A DNA stretch of 64,000 nucleotides. It comes from Lytechinus pictus (Eukaryota; Echinodermata; Echinoidea; Temnopleuroida; Toxopneustidae). The stretch spans positions 11,047,001 to 11,111,000 of the forward strand of contig NW_026974140.1 in NCBI RefSeq assembly GCF_037042905.1, read 5' to 3'. The notes beneath the pieces were generated by a model. That model was not told where the DNA came from. It saw only the letters and a list, made by a program, of their open reading frames with translations, and made no database searches. Shown here piece by piece: positions 56,918 through 64,000 of the stretch. The position numbers and the translations under genes are program-made. Numbering within the stretch: the stretch's first letter is position 1; each line of letters begins with the position of its first letter.

Positions 56918-59060
56918 TAGTCAGGCACATTAGACTTGTCAGTCATTCATAGCACCTCCAGCCCCACTAATATATTGTTTATATTCTTCTGTTTACAGCA
57001 ACATAGTGATAAATATCTTTTTAACCCTAACTACATGTAGGCCATTTTATTGTTATTATTTTTATTATTGATTAATTAATTAATTAATCAATCAATTCAT
57101 TCATTCATTCATTTTATTATTATTGTTTTATTTAATTAATTAATTTATTTATTTATTTACTTACTTACTTATTTATTTTTATTTATTTATTATATTATTA
57201 TTTTTTTTTTGTTGGGGGGGGTGATCAACTCCCAACCTTCCCCCTCCCGAGATCTTAGCCGCCGATCACGTGAGCGCCGCAAATAATTGCACGATTTTAG
57301 TGTGATATGTAAATCAACAAAGCTGTGTTGTTAATTTTGGGGCTTTTTATGTTGATGTATGTCTGTGTTTAATTCTTTACATGTAAACAAAGTTTTTAGA
57401 ATGCAGATGTCGCATTCCGAACAATTATGTTTAAAATGAACTAGGTTTGAAGATAAATACCAGTTGTGGACTTGTGGTAATGATCTCAAATGAGTTCGAA
57501 CAGAATCCAATGAAATTACCAGCAAAGTGTTTGTGATATGTATAAATATAAAATATGTGCCAAACAGCTCTTAGAAGAACATGCGTTATTGCTGAGAAAT
57601 TTGCAAAATGAGCACGGAATTCCATCAAATGTCGGGTTAACATGTATTTCGAAGCAATATTAATACACTGTCCCACATGCTTTTCATCAAAATTATCGAT
57701 TTTGAGCTAATATTTCATTATTTTACAAAGATTAGTTTACATTAATTTTTGTACCAGATCTATGTGTAGGATGATACTTTGACAATTAACTTGAATTTCA
57801 AAGACTTGCATGAAATAATTGTTCGCTGCAACTACTGTCTTTTACCTTTAAAATGAATTTCTTATCTGTTTTATTTGTAGGTTTTAATTTTAAAATCCCT
57901 TCCCGGCCGGCGGCCGTCACAAATTTTATTTAGAAAGACTTGATAGTAAAACTAAAAAGTAAGCAAGCGGTGTAGTAAAAATCGCCGCATTAATATGTCA
58001 TTTGTTAATCTAAGGTTTGGGTAAATGTAATCATGTAAATAGATAAAATGAGATCTTTATATGGTTTTCATTGTCGGACAGACGGTCATCACTCTCAGCA
58101 TGCGATAAATATTTAATTCTTTTATTTTGGAGAGTGTGTTTGGTTTCACGGTACACCATCTATTCTTTCGTGGGCATATGTTGGTCCTGAAAAGGACCAC
58201 CCAAACTCGACGTTTCGACAAGGGTGTTTTTGTCATCTTCAGGAGAATGAGCCAAAATTTGTGAAAACAGACCTTCTCTGTCAGGGTGTCGCATGTATCT
58301 TTTATTTTGCTTGTTTGAAAGTATACATGTATGATGAAGAAAAGGAGAAGAAATAGTAAAGAAACAGACCCTGTCCCAACAAACAATATTCAAATTAAAA
58401 AAAACAGTGAAAAAAAAATATGTGAGGTGACGGAAAGAATAGGAAATGACTTAGTGAAGAGGAATAAGTACATTGTAAGTAATAACAATGAGGAAGAATA
58501 GATTAGAAAAATATATTTAGGGCCTGATCGAAGTTGGTCTCTCTGATAAAAGAAACATCTTCAAAAACAAGCATGAACAGAAGAGAAGAAGAAAAAAAAA
58601 ATTGTGAATGATGGGGGGGGGGGGATGAGAATGAGAAGAAAAGTAGAGGAGTAAAAATTCAAGAGAAATGACAAGCAGCAAAAGAGGGAGGATTAGGAGA
58701 ATGAATTTATAAGTGATATGATATCGGGGAAAATATTGTGAAAACAAATTTCAGGAACAGAAGAGAATGAGAAGAAGAAACGAATATCAGGGAGTAACCT
58801 GCGAGCTCCCTGCGAACATGAAGCAATATGCAACAGAAGAGGAGAATAAAGAAAAGCGGAGAATGAAATTGTAAATGATGATCAAAAGGATGGGGGAAGA
58901 AATATTACAAAAATGCAGGAATAGAAGAGAAGTTGAAGAAGAAATAAAAATGCAAAGGATATCTTGTAATGGTAGGATAGAGAAAAAAGAAGATTGCGAA
59001 TTCCAGGAAACAACAAAACTTTAAAAAATAGACATGCGGGGGGGGGGGAGAAATGATGAC
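56918..59060. other. Intergenic, low complexity and purine-rich sequence
   Basis: ATTA/TTTA repeats at 57045-57205, a G-run near 57215, and a GA-rich tract (58320-59050) with G-runs at 58611 and 59038. Frames here are compositional. Nothing recognised as a gene. Confidence 0.4.
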
Positions 59061-59308
59061 TACACTGTATAGGGTAAAATTTTAGCACGAGGGTTATGTG
59101 TCCAACAAATTTGGGGCAGTATTTTATTCAATGCGGGAAGCATATTGTCCAGTAAGGTTAAAATATAAGCAGCAATTACTTAAGAAACTGAAAGGCAAAA
59201 TTTTCATCACACTGGATAAATAAAATTGCCCGAAAGAAATGCCCAAAGTTGGTTGGACAAATAATTACCCCATGGAGCATTTTTACCCAATATTTTTTTT
59301 TAGAGTAG
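59061..59308. mobile_element. MITE with TTGGGTAAAA ends, copy 2
   Basis: Left TACACTGTATAGGGTAAAAT, right TTTTTACCCAATATTTTTTT plus AGAGTA; shares the GTGTCCAACAAATTTGG and inverse arm blocks with 50513-50742. Confidence 0.75.
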
Positions 59309-60053
59309 ATGAATCTATTGTGTATGGACTCTGGAGACAACATCTTGAACATGTAAATAAAAAAAAATCAAATAATCGCAGAAAAATGAAAGAAGAAAAT
59401 AAAGGTGGGATGAGAAAGCCAAGATGAGTTTTTGAAATTTTTAAATCAAAGAAATGATGTAGGACGAAATAATTATTTTGCAAATTTTGGAAATTTTCCG
59501 GGAAATTTCATGTACCTGAAAAAGGAACATTCTTAGGACTCGTTTGTAGGAATCAGTTAAAATACATATTTTACCAATCAAATAATGCGAGCGCGAAGCA
59601 CCAGCTGAAATACTTTGATATTTATAACGTAAAACGGGACGTGTTACGCTCTTTGTGCAATCATAAACAGGATCCTTATCTTACCAAATGAACAATGTGA
59701 GCGCAAGGTGCGAGCTGAAATATTCACATCAAATGCTGTTACAATATCTTTGAAAACCTATCTTCTATCTATCTTCTATCTTCAGTCAATTACAAGCCCC
59801 CTTATTCTAGGTGAGTAGGTCGATACAATTAAAACAAAATGACGCCCCTAATTTCAAGACCATATTAGAATTAATCCCTAGATATTTTTACAACCCTTTT
59901 TTTCCTCTTTTTACGGTTTCACCATTTTTTTCCTCTCTTATTTTCTCTATTTCCCTCCCCGTTTTGATATACCTACTGTATTTCGCTTACCAGGGCGGGC
60001 GGGGTGAACTCCCAATACTTTTGAAGTGATTGTGCTCCTAATGTTTTACGTCT
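59309..60053. repeat. Short core-repeat array and unassigned sequence
   Basis: Two cores (near 59586 GCGAGCGCGAAGCACCAGCT and 59699 GAGCGCAAGGTGCGAGCTGA), with linker words shared with the arrays at 1.2-4.5 kb. The rest is pyrimidine-rich sequence like that near the right end of those elements. Confidence 0.55.
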
Positions 60054-61047
60054 ATTTTCTTCCCGGGGGGCCACTTCCACTGACGAGTTAGTCTAGTTCT
60101 AGACGATTTTAAACGAATCTATTTGCACCACGATATAATACGTTCTATTCCGTGCGTACGCCCAGCCGAGTGTGCGCGCAAAACCGAGAACCTGTACTCC
60201 TCGGACTATTTGCACCACGATATAATACGTTCTATTCCGTGCGTACGCCCAGCCGAGTGTGCGCGCAAAACCGAGAACCTGTACTCCTCGGAGTACAGGT
60301 TCTCGGTTTTGCGCGCACACTCGGCTGGGCGTACGCACGGAATAGAACGTATTATATCGTGGTGCAAATAGATTCGTTTAAAAGAACCTGTACTCCTCGG
60401 AGTACAGGTTCTCGGTTTTGCGCGCACACTCGGCTGGGCGTACGCACGGAATAGAACGTATTATATCGTGGTGCAAATAGATTCGTTTAAAATCGTCTAG
60501 AACTAGACTACTGACGAGTGGATACCATGCGCGACCATGGGGTCTCGAAAAGCACCCTAAACACGTATTTTCCATATTCTGAAAATGCACCCCTTAACAA
60601 GTATTGGCGTGTGAAACCCTACCCTTAACAAGTATTGGAAACAAACGATACTCTTTGCAAGTATTCCCTGAAATGAACCCCTAAACAAGTACAGGAATAT
60701 TTTATTATGTCACGGGTCCTTCGGTCGTCGGTTTTACCTTTACACATCATTTGGTTTAGTACGACCCCACCTTCCACACCTCGTGCAAATCGGACTCTAA
60801 ACACGTAGTGTTGGGGCAAAAAGGACATCCTTTATAAAACATTTTAGTAGGTCCATGGTTTTATCATCCCCGCAAATTTGACCCTAAACACGTAACTTTT
60901 CTAGCGAAATAGATACCTTTTTTCATTATTTTTGTGTTTTTGACACCCTTATGCCCTATCTTGAAAAAAGACATCCTTTTTACGTGTTTTTTGGGTCGCG
61001 CATGGTATCAACTCGTCTCAATGTAAGTGGCCTCCCGGGATTTTTTT
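60054..61047. mobile_element. G-ended TIR element with 8-bp duplication, interrupted
   Basis: The element 60062-61039 begins CCCGGGGGGCCACTTCCACT and ends GTAAGTGGCCTCCCGGG. Flanks ATTTTCTT (60054-60061) and ATTTTTTT (61040-61047) match at 7 of 8, though they are T-rich. Without the foldback inside it (422 bp plus a 9-bp duplication) it is about 547 bp, like the 550-bp copy at 10038, with which it shares GGATACCATGCG, TTTTCCATATTCTGAAAATG and the AACAAGTATTGG blocks. Confidence 0.85.
60080..60519. mobile_element. Four-unit foldback element with perfect 9-bp duplication
   Basis: The element 60089-60510 (422 bp) has terminal arms TAGTCTAGTTCTAGACGATT and complement, and a perfect 9-bp duplication CTGACGAGT (60080-60088 and 60511-60519). 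Inside, an 85-bp unit (TTTGCACCACGATATAATAC through GAACCTGTACTCC) occurs four times, two forward (60122, 60209) then two inverted, with palindromic CCTGTACTCCTCGGAGTACA joints near 60292 and 60399. The copies are almost identical, so it is young. A 9-bp duplication with long arms fits MULE- or Merlin-like elements; not resolved. Confidence 0.92.
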
Positions 61048-61440
61048 ACATTACATTTGTCAATTTTTTTTTATTTATCACAAAATTTTTAAAAGTAAGT
61101 GGTGCTCACTCAAGGGGAAACATGTCGGCATTTATGTTGTAATAAACATGTACCAGTATAAAGATATGGAAAGGACTCAGGATATCACAAATATTATTTT
61201 GTTTTTTAGTTTTTTTTTGTGGTATACTTCTTTTTATACAATGCATAAGAAGAGTGGAAGAGGCCGCTATTACTGCAGAACCAAAAATTTGGAATATTAA
61301 TTTTGTTTTTACCAGGGAATTAGTTTTACCATGCGTTGGGTCCCCCCTCGAAATTCCAGTTATGTAATATTTACGAACTACTCACCAGATTAGTTGATCA
61401 AGAAACTGATAAATATAAAAGAGTTGCTAGGCAAGTGTAA
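61048..61440. other. Nothing recognised
   Basis: T-rich; no gene or element ends recognised. Confidence 0.4.
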
Positions 61441-61878
61441 ACATTTATATGCAAATGATTTCATGCTGGCTGCGCTGCGAATTTCGATGAATTTAATTTA
61501 GCGAATATTTTGTTCCATTCAGGATTTTTCTTTTAATAGCGATAGACGTCGCGTCATAAATCATCACTTTTGTTGGAGACCATCGAAGCGTGGACGGGTG
61601 TCCTTGTAAGAGATACGAATGAATGAAGAGAAATAGAGAGAGAGCTAGAGAGAATTCAATGGATCTTTTTTTACTTTACAATGGGAAAGGCTTGGGTCAA
61701 AGGGCACACCGCGATCGTTGAATGAATGCGGTGGTGGAAATTCAGTTAGGATTTGAATGCAAATACAAATACTACGAGATCAGCTGTAGCTTGCGATCGC
61801 CTTGTCGGCTGCTAGTACTACAACGCTCTTGGTCGATTCAAATGTCTTTTTTTATGGATATAGATATAGGAGCTTAAA
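61441..61878 (+). promoter_or_regulatory. Possible promoter/5' untranslated region
   Basis: Less AT-rich than the surroundings with several CpGs, free of recognisable repeats, and directly upstream of the candidate first exon at 61879. Contains GGGTCAAAGGGCACA (61695-61709), a direct-repeat nuclear-receptor-like site, and a GAGAGAGAG tract at 61634-61650. Function is inferred from position only. Confidence 0.25.
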
Positions 61879-61926
61879 ATGTCAGGACGACACGGGAGCG
61901 GAAGAAAATCCAAATCGAGGACTAGG
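61879..61926 (+). CDS. Candidate first coding exon, unidentified gene
   Basis: ATG with A at -3 opens 16 codons, MSGRHGSGRKSKSRTR, and is followed by an excellent donor, AGG|GTGAGA. The basic Ser/Arg/Gly composition resembles N-termini of nuclear proteins. The rest of the gene would lie to the right, and no second exon is recognised before 64000. It is too short for a homology claim. Confidence 0.3.
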
Positions 61927-62157
61927 GTGAGATAAATTGCTGTTGCTTTATTGCTGGGTGAAGTTTTGATCATTCTTTGAATTGACTTAGCTGTATTACA
62001 CACGTAGAAGAACATGAAAAACATGTCGGCAGGGACGCTTACTGAACCACAGGCTAGTAACGGTTCGATGCGATGGCAGGTGTTTTTCTGCTTGACTATT
62101 CACTGTTCACCTTTTTTAGTTCTACTTCCCATGGTCATACAATATGGCTAGCATCGA

Positions 62158-62355
62158 ATTTATTTTATGAATTGTAGATATAACATCACTCAATCATGTT
62201 GATTTTTTTTGCCTTGCATTGCAAGAAAATTCCTCTTCATTTACTGGAAAAAAAATGGTTATGAATTTATTTCATGAATTGTAGATCTATATAACATCAC
62301 TAAATAATGTTGAATTTTTTTTGCCTTGCATTGCAAGAAAATTCCTCTTCATGAG
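62158..62355. repeat. Direct duplication of about 90 bp
   Basis: Two copies, 62158-62245 and 62266-62357, share TGAATTGTAGAT, AACATCACT and the block GCCTTGCATTGCAAGAAAAT then TCCTCTTCAT. Separated by about 20 bp. Confidence 0.8.
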
Positions 62356-62600
62356 ACTTGAGTCTGAGAAGCGTTCCCCCCCTCTTTCAACATGCCTCAA
62401 TCTGATACAAAATATGATTGGATAAGGAAGAAGAGGATGTGGGGTGGGGTGTTATTTTCTACATCTGCCATTTTACCCTACTTCATTAGATATGCATCAT
62501 TGAGAGAAAATAAAGGTGCAGCAAGGCAATTAAATGGGAATAATTAAATGGGAAGCTACCACTTTTGGTTTTAGGACTCTTATTCAGATCCAGATAAAAA

Positions 62601-63027
62601 GGCCCGAATTCACAAAGGTGGTTTTTAAAACCCATGGTTGAGTCCATGGTTTATGCAGATTTCCTGTATAAATTACGCTTATTTTACCACGTATGTTAAA
62701 AAATGTCCAATGCTGATGCACGTTTTTGTCACAGTGAGCCAAATTGACGCCTGTGAATTGCGGTGGTTATCCACGCTATTTTATTCACGAGTCCACTGTT
62801 TTTATTCATGAGTCCACTCTTCAAACAGTGGACTTGTGAATAAAATAGCGTATCTAACCATGGTAACAGGCGTCAATTTGGCGCACTGACAAAAGCGCGC
62901 ATCAGCATAGGATATCTTTAATACACGCACCCGATACGCGCTAAATTAAGCGTAATTTATACAGGAAATCTGCATAAACCATGGATTCAACCGTGGGTTT
63001 TCAAAACCACCTTTGTGAATTCGGGCC
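62601..63027. mobile_element. Full-length foldback element, 427 bp
   Basis: Begins GGCCCGAATTCACAAAGGTG and ends CACCTTTGTGAATTCGGGCC. The inverted match continues through nearly the whole length (for example GACGCCTGTGAATTGCGG against its counterpart near 62862-62875, and CACGAGTCCACTG near 62787 against CAGTGGACTTGTG near 62826). No coding content. No clear target duplication. Confidence 0.88.
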
Positions 63028-63276
63028 AAAGGGTCCGTCTGAGTATGTTATACTGTATGCCCAGTTTCTGAAATGATTTGGGTCATATGAACTTTTTTCA
63101 TGGAATATGACCATTTTAATCAGAACTTGGAAATCAGATTGAAACATATCCATTGAAAAATAACAGCTAATAATTTGTTAATATTTTATTTTGTGACATG
63201 TGACCAGCTGCCAATATGTCATGTGATATATTATTAACCATTTAATTTCAATTTTAAAATAGACCACTTTTACATG

Positions 63277-64000
63277 TTAAAGGAGAATGAAACCCTTGAA
63301 ACCAGCTGAATCCATATCAAAGAGAAAAATCAAAGAAACATATTGTTGAAAGTTTGAGGAAGATTGAATGAATAATAAGAAAGTTATGAGCATTTGAAAA
63401 TTGAGATCACTAATGCCATGTAGATCCTCCCATTGGCAATGCAACCAAGATATGTGATGTCACACACGTACAACTGTCCCTCATTACTTTAGTACTTATT
63501 TCACTTATATTCTCACTTTTATAGAGTCTATCACAAGGTGAGGTGTTCTCTTTATGAGAGGACAAGTACAGAGGTTTCACAACATTATATCAATGATGAA
63601 TCATTTGTCATATGATTAGAATGAGCAAAAATAGATGTTTTGGGGTACATTTTCAGTGTCCAAAAAGGGAGAGTTGTCCAGTTTTGGACACTGAAAATAT
63701 ACCCCAAAACATCTCTTTTTGCTCATTCTAATCATATGACAAACGATTCATCAATGATATAATGTTGTGAAACCTCTGTACTTGTCCTCTCATAAAGAGA
63801 ACACCTCACCTTGTGATAGACTCTATAAAAGTGAGAATATAAGTGAAATAAGTACTGGAGTAATGAGGGAGTTGTACGTGTGTGACATCACAGATCTTGG
63901 TCGCATTGCCAATGGGAGGATCTACATGGCATTAGTGATCTCAATATTCAAATGCTCATAACTTTCTTATTATTCATTCAATCTTCCTCAAACTTTCAAC
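63277..64000. mobile_element. AGGAGAATGAAACC element as a long palindrome, cut by window end
   Basis: TTAA at 63277-63280 is followed by the family's left end and about 390 bp almost identical to 53739-54120. From about 63680 the sequence turns and repeats the same half in reverse complement to the window edge (arms of at least 320 bp around a spacer near 63665-63685). The ordinary monomer is 584 bp with a different second half, so this is a head-to-head derivative. The right end lies outside the window. Confidence 0.88.

Noticed and set aside
60099..60590. Multiple overlapping 70-100 codon frames on both strands
   Set aside because: They are repeated translations of the four-unit foldback element.

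Overview
The window looks like euchromatic DNA of a marine deuterostome, most likely an echinoderm and probably a sea urchin. The basis is AT-rich sequence, small conserved exons separated by kilobase introns, animal-type UGT and CEP135 genes, DIRS and non-LTR retrotransposon relics, a very dense population of small inverted-repeat elements, and an excess of the palindrome TACATGTA. The species is inference; no search was run.

Only two genes are recognised with confidence, both on the + strand. Positions 361-14739 hold the last three coding exons of a UDP-glycosyltransferase (UGT): the donor-binding half, the membrane anchor and the stop codon. Earlier exons lie left of the window. Positions 45362-48212 hold the first coding exons of CEP135 (centriole/cartwheel protein), from the start codon to about residue 234. 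No later CEP135 exon was recognised in the remaining 15.8 kb. A good acceptor at 50803, followed by 24 in-phase codons and a stop, could make a short isoform. A possible first exon of another gene lies at 61879-61926 and is unidentified.

Most of the rest is mobile DNA. From left to right: hAT-like elements with CAGTGGCGTA ends and 8-bp target duplications, two of which carry arrays of a GCGAGCGCGAAGCGCGAGC core (1.2-4.8 kb, short relative at 7.7 kb); TTAA-flanked elements of at least three families (9.9, 14.0, 16.4, 41.1, 41.5, 49.4, 53.7 and 63.3 kb); a family ending in G/C homopolymers with 8-bp duplications (10.0, 22.0, 39.7, 52.9 and 60.1 kb); a decayed DIRS-type tyrosine-recombinase retrotransposon on the - strand (24.8-28.3 kb); long stretches of core-repeat arrays in the opposite orientation (30-39.5 kb); a foldback element built of 16-bp units (34.8-35.6 kb); and a non-LTR retrotransposon split by later insertions (41.4-44.3 kb). 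The right end has a four-unit foldback element with a 9-bp duplication (60.1-60.5 kb), another foldback (62.6-63.0 kb) and a long palindrome cut by the window edge.

The two genes are functionally unrelated: one is an ER-membrane conjugation enzyme, the other a centriole assembly protein. Nothing suggests shared regulation. The chief interest is the architecture and nesting of the non-autonomous elements and the apparent ending of CEP135 after its fourth coding exon.
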